58,038 nt of DNA, taken from positions 1-58,038 of the forward strand of contig JAIXOL010000050.1 of NCBI GenBank assembly GCA_027486845.1. The letters are read 5' to 3'. This DNA comes from Cytophagaceae bacterium. GTDB taxonomy: Bacteria; Bacteroidota; Bacteroidia; Cytophagales; Spirosomataceae. This document shows positions 23,068 to 32,783 of this stretch, piece after piece. The notes below the pieces were generated by a model, which saw only the letters and a program-made list of their open reading frames with translations, was not told where the DNA came from and made no database searches. The translations under genes and the position numbers were made by a program. Each line of letters begins with the position of its first letter. Within the stretch, counting starts at the first letter, position 1.

Positions 23068-26000
23068 ATGAATAAATTCTACATGGAATTACTACTAACA
23101 AAAACTCTAATCAAGACAAAAGTGGCTTTTTGGGGCTATTTGCTCATTTTTTCAATACTTTTCAATCAAAAAAGCTATGCTCTTCAGGTAGCTTTTCAGA
23201 TAAAAGGTAAAGTAACCACAGTCACTGACCCTAATGGTCTTCCAGGTGTAAATATTTCTTTAAAAGGAACTACTAAAGGTACTTCTACTGATAGCAAAGG
23301 GGACTTTTCTATAGTGGTTGATGGACCTGAGTCAGTTTTGATTTTTAGTATGATTGGATATGAAGCTAAGGAGCTACGGGTAGGTAACCAGACTGCTATC
23401 AATGTGGTTTTGACAGAGAGTAATAATGATTTGAATGAAGTGGTTGTAATTGGTTACGGCGAAGCAAAAAAATCAGATTTGACAGGTTCGGTATCGTCTA
23501 TCAAAGCCAATGAAATCAAACAGACACCTATTGCCAATTTCGTGCAAGGCTTGCAGGCACGTGCTTCTGGTGTGCAGGTAACTCAAAACTCAGGTGCACC
23601 GGGTGGTAGTATCAGTGTGCGTATTCGAGGAAACAATTCTATTAGTGGTAGTAGTGAGCCTTTATATGTCATTGATGGATTCCCGATTGCAGGTAGCGAT
23701 AACCCAATTGCAGGTGGTGGTAGTGGTATTGGTTCTGAAAATGGTAATCGTTTGTCGGTTTTATCGACGCTAAATCCAAATGACATTGAGTCAATCGAAG
23801 TATTGAAAGATGCTTCTGCAACCGCTATTTATGGGACACGTGGAGCGAATGGCGTTGTGTTGATTACCACAAAACGAGGCAAGGCAGGTAAAACAAAAGT
23901 TACTTATGAAGGCTATTATGGCAGTCAAAAAATTAATAAAGTAATGGAGCTAATGAATGCCGAACAATACGCCCTTTATGAAAATGAATTATTGGGAACG
24001 AATATTAACCCTGACCCAAAATCGTTGGGTGTAGGAACAGATTGGCAAGGTTTGGTATTTCGTCCTGCGGCAATTCAAAATCATCAATTATCTGTTTCTG
24101 GTGGCAATGAAAAGACACAATACAATATTTCGTTGAGCCATTTCAATCAAGATGGTATAATCATTACCTCAAATTTTAATAGAAGTGCCGTCAGAATTAA
24201 CCTCGATAATGTGGTAAACAATAACTTCAAAATCGGCACAAGTATCACCTACAATTATGCTATCAACAACGGTGCAGCCACTTCGTCAGCCAACGACGGT
24301 GGAGCGGGAATTGTTGTTACCGCTTTGCAGGCAGCTCCTTATCTGCCCGCTTTTGGAGCTGATGGCAGAACGGCTGTCTATGATGGGCGATTTGTAGATG
24401 TTATTAATCCCCTTTCATTAGCGTACTCCATAATAAACAGCAACACAACCCGTCGTTTTCTGGGCAATATCTTCGCTGATTGGACAATTGCAAAAGGTTT
24501 GACTTATAAGGCTTCTTTTGGTGGAGATTTAATCAACGATTCAAGAGATGCTTATGCCGATAAATACTTACGTTCTGCTGCTATCGTCAACGGCATTGGT
24601 GGAAAAGGCAGTGTTTATGCCAATACATATTTGCATGAAAGTTTGCTCAATTATCAAAAAAAAATCGGCGAGCATGACTTAGTTTTTACGGGTGTATTTT
24701 CTACCCAAAGCCAAGTGCAGCAATCGGATGCGATTACAGGTTCACAGTTTCCAAACGATTTAGTTTTGAACAATAACCTAAGTCAAGCTGCCGTCGTAAC
24801 CGTATCAAGTAACAAACAAAGTTGGCGTCTCGACTCTTATACTGGTAGAATAAACTATAATTTCAATAGTAAATATTTGCTTACATTGACAGGACGTATG
24901 GACGGTTCGAGCCGATTTGGAACGAATAATAAATATGGCTTTTTCCCTTCTGTTGCTGCCGCTTGGCGGGTGTCGGAAGAAGGTTTTATGAAAAAACAGA
25001 ACATTATTTCTGATTTGAAATTGCGTTTCAGTTACGGGATTACGGGTAATGCTGATATTCCGCTCTACAACTCTTTGGCACGTTTAAATTCAGTGGGAAA
25101 CTATAATTTCAACAATCAACGCACTATTGGTATTGCTGCCGCAAATATTTCCAATCCTGATTTGAAATGGGAAAAAAGTGGACAAGCTGACATCGGTATT
25201 GACTTTGGTTTGATGAATAACCGTATTAGAATTACGGCTGATGTGTATAGAAAAAATACAAAAGACTTGTTATTGTCGAGGTCGGTACCTCTTTCATCAG
25301 GTTTTGCTTCCGTTTTTGGTAATTTTGGTTCTGTTGAAAACAAAGGTATGGAAATGAGCCTCAATGCCACTATTTTGAACAGGGCAGTCAAATGGGAAAT
25401 TGGCGGTAATTTTTCAGCCAATAGAAATAAACTCACTTTGATTGATGGTGTAAGAACACAAATCTTACCAGCAGATGGAACAGGCACGGTTGCAGCATTT
25501 TCTAATACCAGTATATTGCGAATTGGTGAACCCATTGGCTCATTTTATGGCTATTTTTTCGATGGTATTTATCAAACGGGTGATAATATTCCTACGGGTA
25601 AAACGGCTGGTAATATTCGTTATTTGGATTACAACAAGGATGGCGTAATCTCAGCTGCTGACCAAGATATTATCGGTAATCCCAATCCCAATTTTATTTT
25701 TGGCTTGACCAATAATGTAAAATTTAAAAACTTCGATTTAAGTTTATTTATTCAAGGCGTGCAAGGCAATGATATTTTCAATGCTGCCAGATTAAGGTCA
25801 GAGGGCGGGGCAGGTGCTAACCAATATGCCACCATGCTAAACCGTTGGACACCCACCAATCCTTCAAACATATACCAAAAGGCTTCGATAGGGCAACGCA
25901 TCAACCAGTCTGATATTCACATTGAAGACGGGTCTTTTATCAGATTTAAAAACTTGACATTGGGCTATACAGTTCCTTCCATTGGTAAAAACGCAATATT

Positions 26001-26172
26001 GGCAAATTCAAGAATTTATGTAAGTGTCAATAATTTTATCACCATCACCAACTATTCTGGCTATGACCCTGAAGTAAATACTGTTGGTCAAAATAACTTG
26101 AATTTGGGGGTTGATAATATTGGGTATCCTGTCGCTCGCTCAATTATTGCAGGGGTGCAATTGAACTTTTAA
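23068..26172 (+). CDS. SusC/RagA-type TonB-dependent outer-membrane transporter 1
   Basis: This 1034-residue protein is an outer-membrane importer for oligosaccharides. A signal-like hydrophobic N-terminus (about 17-38) is followed by a carboxypeptidase-regulatory-like beta-sandwich (about 46-130). The plug domain (about 135-245) contains VVVIGYGEAKKSDLTGSV and the SusC signature LKDASATAIYGTRGANGVV. The C-terminal beta-barrel ends in Phe. With the adjacent SusD it forms the lid-and-barrel import complex, energised by TonB. It is the first gene of the locus controlled by the LacI operators. Met6 is an alternative start. A paralogue lies at 27790-31077. Confidence 0.94.
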   Translation: MNKFYMELLLTKTLIKTKVAFWGYLLIFSILFNQKSYALQVAFQIKGKVTTVTDPNGLPGVNISLKGTTKGTSTDSKGDFSIVVDGPESVLIFSMIGYEAKELRVGNQTAINVVLTESNNDLNEVVVIGYGEAKKSDLTGSVSSIKANEIKQTPIANFVQGLQARASGVQVTQNSGAPGGSISVRIRGNNSISGSSEPLYVIDGFPIAGSDNPIAGGGSGIGSENGNRLSVLSTLNPNDIESIEVLKDASATAIYGTRGANGVVLITTKRGKAGKTKVTYEGYYGSQKINKVMELMNAEQYALYENELLGTNINPDPKSLGVGTDWQGLVFRPAAIQNHQLSVSGGNEKTQYNISLSHFNQDGIIITSNFNRSAVRINLDNVVNNNFKIGTSITYNYAINNGAATSSANDGGAGIVVTALQAAPYLPAFGADGRTAVYDGRFVDVINPLSLAYSIINSNTTRRFLGNIFADWTIAKGLTYKASFGGDLINDSRDAYADKYLRSAAIVNGIGGKGSVYANTYLHESLLNYQKKIGEHDLVFTGVFSTQSQVQQSDAITGSQFPNDLVLNNNLSQAAVVTVSSNKQSWRLDSYTGRINYNFNSKYLLTLTGRMDGSSRFGTNNKYGFFPSVAAAWRVSEEGFMKKQNIISDLKLRFSYGITGNADIPLYNSLARLNSVGNYNFNNQRTIGIAAANISNPDLKWEKSGQADIGIDFGLMNNRIRITADVYRKNTKDLLLSRSVPLSSGFASVFGNFGSVENKGMEMSLNATILNRAVKWEIGGNFSANRNKLTLIDGVRTQILPADGTGTVAAFSNTSILRIGEPIGSFYGYFFDGIYQTGDNIPTGKTAGNIRYLDYNKDGVISAADQDIIGNPNPNFIFGLTNNVKFKNFDLSLFIQGVQGNDIFNAARLRSEGGAGANQYATMLNRWTPTNPSNIYQKASIGQRINQSDIHIEDGSFIRFKNLTLGYTVPSIGKNAILANSRIYVSVNNFITITNYSGYDPEVNTVGQNNLNLGVDNIGYPVARSIIAGVQLNF

Positions 26173-26303
26173 CGTACGAAATTTTTCCATAACACCTCAA
26201 AATACTGATAGGATATAAAAAAATATTTTGAATGAGTTAGAGATTTTATTTTTTTAAAATAGTACATCTAAACTCACATTTCTAAACATCAAATTTTTTT
26301 AAA

Positions 26304-27746
26304 ATGACGTCTAAATATCGTTTTCTAAACATAATCACGGTGGTTTCAATGTTTTTTGTAACCGCCTGTACACTTGATGAAAAGCCTTATTCTTTTGTTT
26401 CACCAAGTCAATTTTATACCTCTGCCGCCGATGCAGAAGCCGCTTTGACGGCTGCCTATACACCTGTAACAGACCTTTACAATAGGGTAGGAATACAATT
26501 ACCTGAATATTCGGGTGACCAATGTTTTCCCCGTGCCGTTGTTGGGCGTGAGCAATTGACCGTTTTTTCTTATGATGCGACCAACGATTTAGTCGGGCAG
26601 TATTGGCAGCATTGTTTTAATGGTATCAATAGAGCCAATCAAGTCCTTGAAAATGTTCCAAAAATTGTGATGGATGAAACCCGTAAAAAGCATATTTTGG
26701 CAGAAGCTTATTTTTTAAGGGGTTTATACTATTTTCATTTGGCAAAAACCTTTGGCGATGCACCCCTTCGCCAAACCAGTACAAAAGATATTGCAAGCAC
26801 TGAATTGGCAAAAAGTCCAGTAGCAGAAGTTTATGCTTTTGCCATAAAAGATTTGGAAAAAGCGGTTGCTGACTTACCTAAAACGCCAAAAGATAAAGGA
26901 CGTGCCGCATGGGGAGCAGCAATTGGGATATTAGCAAAAGCGTATTTGTATGCAGGCAACAACGGCAAAGCGGGCGAAAACGCTCAAACCTTGATTAAAT
27001 CTAATACATATAGTTTAGTACCCAATGTTTTGGATTTATACAGTCCTTTGAAAGAAGATGCTTCCCGCATTGAGGTCATCTTTGCTGCAGAATTTTCAAG
27101 CCTTCCGGGACTAATTGGTTATGATTTATTGGGCTTCTATGCCCCTGCCAATTCGCCACCTGTGTTTTCAAAAACAGCCTTTGGTTCAGCCTTTGGTTAT
27201 CACGCATTTTATAGGTCTTTTGCAACTGATGATAAGCGTAAACAACTTTTGGACTCTGCTTATGTCAATGCACAGGGTAAACTAATTGGTCAGGCTGATG
27301 TGACGTTACGTGACCGTATCATTGTTAAAAAGTTCATGGACCCTAATTCAAATGGAGCAAATGGTGAAAATAATTTCCCGATTTTACGATTAGCCGATGT
27401 CTATCTTATTGCTGCCGAAGCCGAAGCAAGAGCAAATGGTGCAACTCAAACTGCTTATGATGCAATCAATGTTGTCAGAAAAAGGGCAGGATTACCAAAT
27501 TTGGCAGTAGGGTTGAGCAAAGACGCTTTCATAGAAGCCGTTTTACAAGAACGGTCTTGGGAGTTGTGCTACGAAGCCGACAGATGGTTTGACCTCACTC
27601 GCACAGGTAAATTTAAATCAGTAGCTACTGCTTTAAACTCTTATTATCCGTCCAGACCTGTTCAAGACAAGCATCGTTTTTTTCCAATACCCAATGCCGA
27701 AATATTGACTAATTCTAAATTAGAGCAAAATCCAGCTTGGAAATAA
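26304..27746 (+). CDS. SusD/RagB-type glycan-binding lipoprotein 1
   Basis: This 480-residue surface lipoprotein has a signal sequence with lipobox ending FVTAC (Cys at about residue 22). It shows the SusD helical TPR-like scaffold, with EAYFLRGLYYFHLAKTFGDAPL near residue 133 and LRLADVYLIAAEAEARANG near 360. The RagB/SusD C-terminal domain includes VLQERSWELCYEADRWFDLTRTG. It binds oligosaccharides and closes over its SusC partner, encoded 131 bases upstream. Its ligand cannot be read from the sequence. Confidence 0.94.
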   Translation: MTSKYRFLNIITVVSMFFVTACTLDEKPYSFVSPSQFYTSAADAEAALTAAYTPVTDLYNRVGIQLPEYSGDQCFPRAVVGREQLTVFSYDATNDLVGQYWQHCFNGINRANQVLENVPKIVMDETRKKHILAEAYFLRGLYYFHLAKTFGDAPLRQTSTKDIASTELAKSPVAEVYAFAIKDLEKAVADLPKTPKDKGRAAWGAAIGILAKAYLYAGNNGKAGENAQTLIKSNTYSLVPNVLDLYSPLKEDASRIEVIFAAEFSSLPGLIGYDLLGFYAPANSPPVFSKTAFGSAFGYHAFYRSFATDDKRKQLLDSAYVNAQGKLIGQADVTLRDRIIVKKFMDPNSNGANGENNFPILRLADVYLIAAEAEARANGATQTAYDAINVVRKRAGLPNLAVGLSKDAFIEAVLQERSWELCYEADRWFDLTRTGKFKSVATALNSYYPSRPVQDKHRFFPIPNAEILTNSKLEQNPAWK

Positions 27747-27789
27747 CTATTCATAAGACTTTGAAATTTAACAACTAACCTTCCGATGT

Positions 27790-30700
27790 ATGAAATATCA
27801 AATTGACAAATTCAGAAGTATATCACTATATCAACCACATCTGTTTTGGCTTGTATTGCTTGTTTTCAGTGTGATGACCTATTCCACACAAGTCCAAGCT
27901 CAAAATACCAGAGTTGAAATAAATATTAAAGGAACTATTAATGATGCGGACAATAATGAACCACTTTCAGGTGTGAGCGTTATTGTTGAAAATACCAAAC
28001 AAGGTACAATCAGCAGTGAAAACGGCAAATTTTCGCTCAAAGTGGCTGATAAGAATGCTGTTTTAATCATATCATTTGTAGGTTATGAAACGCAACGTAT
28101 CAGTGTAGGCGACCAAACCAATCTCACAGTAAATCTTGTATCAGGTAAAACACTTGAAGAAGTGGTCGTAATTGGCTATGGCGAAGCTAAAAAATCAGAT
28201 TTAACGGGTTCCGTCGGACAGATTAAAACCAAAACAGTTGAAGAAAGTGGATATTCTAATTTTCAACAGGCTATTGCAGGTAAAGTGGCGGGTGTAATTG
28301 TAAATGAAACTTCGGGGCAACCAGGTGGGGCTTTATCTATCGAAATTCGGGGGTCAAGTTCATTAAATTTTTCCACTCAACCCTTATATGTCATTGATGG
28401 TATTCCATTAGAAAATCCCAATGTGGGGGCTTTAAACGGCAATTCTAATTTATCAGGTATTGCAGTAGCCAGCCCGTTAGCAGCAATCAATCCGAATGAT
28501 ATTGCCAGTTTGGAGATTTTAAAAGATGCTTCTGCAACCGCTATTTATGGTTCTCGTGGAGCAAATGGGGTAGTTTTGATTACAACCAAAAGTGGTCAAA
28601 AAGGGAAACCCAAAGTTACGTTTAACTATTCGACAAGTATGGCACGACCCCTAAAACAAGTAAATGTTTTGGGACCTTCTGATTTTGCCCAGATGGCGAA
28701 TGAAGCCTATCTATATCGCAATCCGACAAGCACGTTTGTACCTTACTTAAAAGAAGACATTCCAAATTTGGTATCATTTGACCCTCAAAAAGCTGTAACA
28801 ATTTCGGCATTAACCAACGATGCTAATATGACGCTTTCAGGTGGTGATACACGCTCGAAATATTATTTTTCAGGTCAATATTTCAACCAACAAGGGCTTA
28901 TAAAATCAACTGGTTTTAGGCGTTATAATTTTAAAATTAATTATGAAAATGAGTTAAGTCCACGTTTGAAACTCAATACAAGTTTAAGTTTGACTAACAG
29001 TAAAACCAATGGTAACTTATCGTCAAGTATCATTCAAACTACCCAGCGTTGGGCACCGATAAATCCCTTTTATAACCCTGATGGTACGCTAAATATTATC
29101 ACTGTGCCTTATTATTATGGTACCGAACCCTATGACGACCCCGCTTTTGGAAGGATTTATTACAATACACGATTCCCATTAACAGAAGTGTTATCACGTA
29201 TAAGTACTTCGGCGGCGGCCAGTAATCCAGCAAATTTTATTGATGGCAAAGTGAAAGGAGGCGGTACGGTAAATATCAACACCAATACACAAATTATCGG
29301 GAGTGCAACGCTGACTTATAAATTGACCAAAGATTTGAAATTAGCTGGTGTTTTTGGTCTCACATCGTATGATGCCTTGCTCGAAAACTACTTGCCTTCT
29401 ACGATTTTACCTGCTTTCACAACACAGCGTGGCGTAGCTTCATTGGGTAATTTACAGACAGTCAAACAGTTGTATCAAGCAACTTTAAATTTTGATAAAA
29501 AACTTAATAAACACAGTATCAGTGCAGTTTTAGGGGCAACGGCTGAAAAATATACTGAAAAACGCCAAACGGTATCATCACAAGGTTTTACCAATGATTT
29601 GGCGGGTGTAAATGCCATTCAAGCGGGTTCGACACCACAAGCTCCTGTAAGTGATTATAACGGTTATCAACTGTTGTCTTCTATTTTTAGAAGCAGTTAT
29701 AATTATGATAATCGCTACTATCTGACAGTTTCTGCTCGCTACGATGGCACTTCTAAGTTTGCGTCAGCAAATCGTTTTGGCTTTTTCCCTGCTATTGGGG
29801 CATCATGGCGAATAATCAATGAGAAGATTTTTAAAAATATAAAAGCTCTCAGTGAATTAAAATTGCGGACGAGCTATGGTATAATTGGAAATCAAGCATT
29901 AGGTGCATATAATACTCTTTCGACAATTTCGTCTAATTCTGTGATTTTTGGTAATAATGTAGCCAATACAGCTTTCTTCCCAAGCCGTTTACCAAATACA
30001 GGTTTGACGTGGGAAAGCACCGAACAAGCTAATATAGGTTTGGATTTGGGGCTTTTCAATGATAGAATTGATTTGCAAGTAGATATTTACCGCAAAACAA
30101 CTAATGATTTATTATACAATATTGACCTCCCTGGCACATCAGGTTTTTCATCTTACACCAAAAATGTGGCAAGTGTTAAAAACGAAGGTTTAGAACTGGC
30201 ATTGACTACTGTGAATATTAAGAGCAAACGCTTGACTTGGATAACCAGTTTTAATATTGCCTTCAATAAAAATGTTGTAAACAAATTGTCAGGTAATTCA
30301 GGAGAGTTTTTGGGCATAAATCAACTAATCGGTAATTCCTATCTTTCTATTTTAAGACCAGGCGAGCCAATTGGTCAATTTATTGGTCTAAAATCTATTC
30401 CTGTTTGGAATGCAGAAACTATTAAAACAAAACCTGCTACTTTTCAACCAGGTGCCAGAGAAGGCGACATGCGTTATGCTGACTTGAACAATGATGGTTT
30501 ATTAACCAACGATGATAGGGTTTTCATCGGCTCGGCATTACCCAAATTTGCGGGAGGTATGCGAACAGAACTTCGTTACAAAAATTTTGACTTATCAGCG
30601 TTTTTTAATTTCTCGTATGGCAATAAAATTTTCAATCAAAACGATTGGAACATGACTAATATGAGTGGCGATAACAATGTCTATCAAAAAACCTTTGATG

Positions 30701-31077
30701 CCCGATACATCATCCCTAATACATCAACTGACCCTGCTATGTTGGAAGCTATCATCGCCAATAATTTAGTAACCCGAACACCCATTGCAGGTTCTACTTT
30801 TGACCGCCGTGAGGTAACAGATTTTTACATTGAAGATGGCTCTTTTTTGCGATTAAAAGACATCAACTTGGGCTACACATTGCCAAATAAAATGCTCAAC
30901 AAAATAAATTTAAGCAATTTGAAAGTGTATTTGAATCTCCAAAATATGGCAACATGGACGAAATATTCAGGCTTTAATCCAGAAGTAGGAGCTGGGAGTT
31001 TGGCAACGAGAGGTTTGGATAATGGTACTTATCCACTTTTCAAAAACTTCCGTTTGGGGGTAAATGCTACGTTTTAA
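27790..31077 (+). CDS. SusC/RagA-type TonB-dependent outer-membrane transporter 2
   Basis: This 1095-residue SusC protein has a signal peptide (about 1-37, ending VQAQ), a carboxypeptidase-regulatory-like domain (about 43-125), a plug (about 130-250) with VVVIGYGEAKKSDLTGSV and LKDASATAIYGSRGANGVV, and a C-terminal barrel ending in Phe. It shares the plug motifs almost exactly with the first SusC but is longer in the barrel. It starts 43 bases after SusD 1. The tandem of two SusCD pairs in one locus suggests import of two different oligosaccharides from a complex glycan. Confidence 0.94.
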   Translation: MKYQIDKFRSISLYQPHLFWLVLLVFSVMTYSTQVQAQNTRVEINIKGTINDADNNEPLSGVSVIVENTKQGTISSENGKFSLKVADKNAVLIISFVGYETQRISVGDQTNLTVNLVSGKTLEEVVVIGYGEAKKSDLTGSVGQIKTKTVEESGYSNFQQAIAGKVAGVIVNETSGQPGGALSIEIRGSSSLNFSTQPLYVIDGIPLENPNVGALNGNSNLSGIAVASPLAAINPNDIASLEILKDASATAIYGSRGANGVVLITTKSGQKGKPKVTFNYSTSMARPLKQVNVLGPSDFAQMANEAYLYRNPTSTFVPYLKEDIPNLVSFDPQKAVTISALTNDANMTLSGGDTRSKYYFSGQYFNQQGLIKSTGFRRYNFKINYENELSPRLKLNTSLSLTNSKTNGNLSSSIIQTTQRWAPINPFYNPDGTLNIITVPYYYGTEPYDDPAFGRIYYNTRFPLTEVLSRISTSAAASNPANFIDGKVKGGGTVNINTNTQIIGSATLTYKLTKDLKLAGVFGLTSYDALLENYLPSTILPAFTTQRGVASLGNLQTVKQLYQATLNFDKKLNKHSISAVLGATAEKYTEKRQTVSSQGFTNDLAGVNAIQAGSTPQAPVSDYNGYQLLSSIFRSSYNYDNRYYLTVSARYDGTSKFASANRFGFFPAIGASWRIINEKIFKNIKALSELKLRTSYGIIGNQALGAYNTLSTISSNSVIFGNNVANTAFFPSRLPNTGLTWESTEQANIGLDLGLFNDRIDLQVDIYRKTTNDLLYNIDLPGTSGFSSYTKNVASVKNEGLELALTTVNIKSKRLTWITSFNIAFNKNVVNKLSGNSGEFLGINQLIGNSYLSILRPGEPIGQFIGLKSIPVWNAETIKTKPATFQPGAREGDMRYADLNNDGLLTNDDRVFIGSALPKFAGGMRTELRYKNFDLSAFFNFSYGNKIFNQNDWNMTNMSGDNNVYQKTFDARYIIPNTSTDPAMLEAIIANNLVTRTPIAGSTFDRREVTDFYIEDGSFLRLKDINLGYTLPNKMLNKINLSNLKVYLNLQNMATWTKYSGFNPEVGAGSLATRGLDNGTYPLFKNFRLGVNATF

Positions 31078-31167
31078 ATTTCGGGTTACGGTATGTTACA
31101 CACCCTATTCTGAGGTAACTGTTACTCAGTATTTTAAGCAATTTTTACATTTCAAAATGACAAAAAA

Positions 31168-32664
31168 ATGAAAAATATAATAGTCATAATCTTTTTTTCT
31201 CTTGTCGTGATAGGCTTGGCTTCTTGTGAAGATTTTTTAGCGGAGGACCCTAAAAGCTTAATTTCGACAGAGAAATTTTATAAAACCGATAATGATGTAG
31301 TTGGTGCAACCAACGCCATTTATTTTGCCTTGCGAGACGATGTTACTGGTAATATTTCGCCAATTTGGATGGCAGAAATGACTACCGACGATTCCAAAGC
31401 AGGTGGCACACCCGTAGGTGAACGTTTGGAAGTAGAAAATTTAATTTATGCTTCTCGCCATAATTTTGTTCGTGCTGTTTGGAATTCAGGTTACAAAGCC
31501 ATTGGTTATGCTAATGCAGTTTTGGCTAATGTAGATACTACGGCAATACCTACGCTTAATAAAAGTCTTGTCAGAAGGTCTTTTGGAGAGGCACGATTTT
31601 TAAGAGCTTTTATTTATACCCGTTTGGTTCAACTTTATGGTGATGTGCCTTTGGTTTTAACACCCACTGATGACCAAACACTCTATCCAAAACGTGCACC
31701 CAAAGCCGAGGTGTACAAACAAATCATTGAAGATTTGAAATATGCGGAAGAAAACTTAGCGAATAATTACACCTACACAGAAGCGAATGGAGGCCGAGCT
31801 ACCAAAGTTGCAGCGAAAGCTCTCTTAGGTTATGTTTATTTGGTTATGGCAGGGTATCCCATAAATGATAATACTAAGTGGCAAGCTGCCGCCGACAAAT
31901 TGAGTGAAATTATTGATAATAAAGCTACTTATGGTGTTGATATTAACCCTATTTATAGAGATATTTTTGATGTAACTAAAAAGACAACTAACAAAGAAAA
32001 TATTTTTTACTACAAAGGTGTATCGGGACAAACAGCGAGTTTTTTGGCTTTTACTCGTATGCAATTTTGGTTTTATGGTTTTACGTCTATTATTCCTACT
32101 AAAGAAGCTACTGACTCATTATATAGTGCTAATGATGCTCGAAGAGCTGTAAGTATGGCACGCAAATCGGGTTCCGCAATAGTACCAATTACCACTATAC
32201 CCGGTACAACCATACCAATTGTCAATAAATACATTGATAATATCTCAAACAATAATGATAATCAAAATGATTTTCACGCTTTGCGTTATTCAGATGTGGT
32301 GTTAATGTATGCAGAAGCCTTGATTGAATTAGGCGGGAAAGCCAATTTAGACAAAGCTTTAGTAGCCATCAATTCCGTTCGTAAACCCCATTCTGGTTTA
32401 GCAGATTTAACTTATACTACACAGGATGATTTACGTCAAAAACTACGATTAGAACGAAGAAGAGAGCTTACCTTTGAAGGCAAACGATACTTTGATTTGA
32501 TTCGTTGGAATGTTTTTATACCAACAATGAAAGTACACATGGCAGCCGAATATGCCAAACCTATTACAGATTATGATTATATCAATCAGAATAGACTTTT
32601 GATGCCTTTGCCGTATATAGATATAGTTAATAATCCAAATTTAACGCAAAATCCAGGATATTAA
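31168..32664 (+). CDS. SusD/RagB-type glycan-binding lipoprotein 2
   Basis: This 498-residue lipoprotein has a signal sequence with lipobox GLASC (Cys at about residue 20). The SusD scaffold is visible in EARFLRAFIYTRLVQLYGDVPL, RYSDVVLMYAEALIELGG and LRLERRRELTFEGKRYFDLIRW. It pairs with SusC 2 encoded just upstream (91 bases between). A long inverted repeat follows its stop codon, which may set its expression apart from the glycosidase genes that follow. Confidence 0.94.
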   Translation: MKNIIVIIFFSLVVIGLASCEDFLAEDPKSLISTEKFYKTDNDVVGATNAIYFALRDDVTGNISPIWMAEMTTDDSKAGGTPVGERLEVENLIYASRHNFVRAVWNSGYKAIGYANAVLANVDTTAIPTLNKSLVRRSFGEARFLRAFIYTRLVQLYGDVPLVLTPTDDQTLYPKRAPKAEVYKQIIEDLKYAEENLANNYTYTEANGGRATKVAAKALLGYVYLVMAGYPINDNTKWQAAADKLSEIIDNKATYGVDINPIYRDIFDVTKKTTNKENIFYYKGVSGQTASFLAFTRMQFWFYGFTSIIPTKEATDSLYSANDARRAVSMARKSGSAIVPITTIPGTTIPIVNKYIDNISNNNDNQNDFHALRYSDVVLMYAEALIELGGKANLDKALVAINSVRKPHSGLADLTYTTQDDLRQKLRLERRRELTFEGKRYFDLIRWNVFIPTMKVHMAAEYAKPITDYDYINQNRLLMPLPYIDIVNNPNLTQNPGY

Positions 32665-32668
32665 TATG

Positions 32669-32726
32669 AATTCAAATTTGAGATTTTGGAAGGTGCTTAC
32701 ACTTTGTAAAATCTCAAATTTGAATT
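32669..32726. repeat. 19-bp perfect inverted repeat after susD 2
   Basis: Arms at 32669-32687 and 32708-32726 are perfect reverse complements with a 20-base loop. As RNA this would be a strong hairpin starting 5 bases after the SusD stop. It is not followed by a T-run, so it looks like a processing or mRNA-stability hairpin between the importer genes and the enzyme genes, or a leaky terminator. Confidence 0.7.
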
Positions 32727-32783
32727 TCAGAATCCCTCTACAGAGTACACATGTTTTTCAAATTTAATAATAACTTTCACACC

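Noticed and set aside
26197-26231. 8-bp inverted repeat after the first susC gene
   Set aside because: Arms are short and AT-rich with a 19-base loop, and no T-run follows.
31110-31129. Small hairpin between susC 2 and susD 2
   Set aside because: It needs a bulge and leaves almost no loop, so it is unlikely to be a functional structure.
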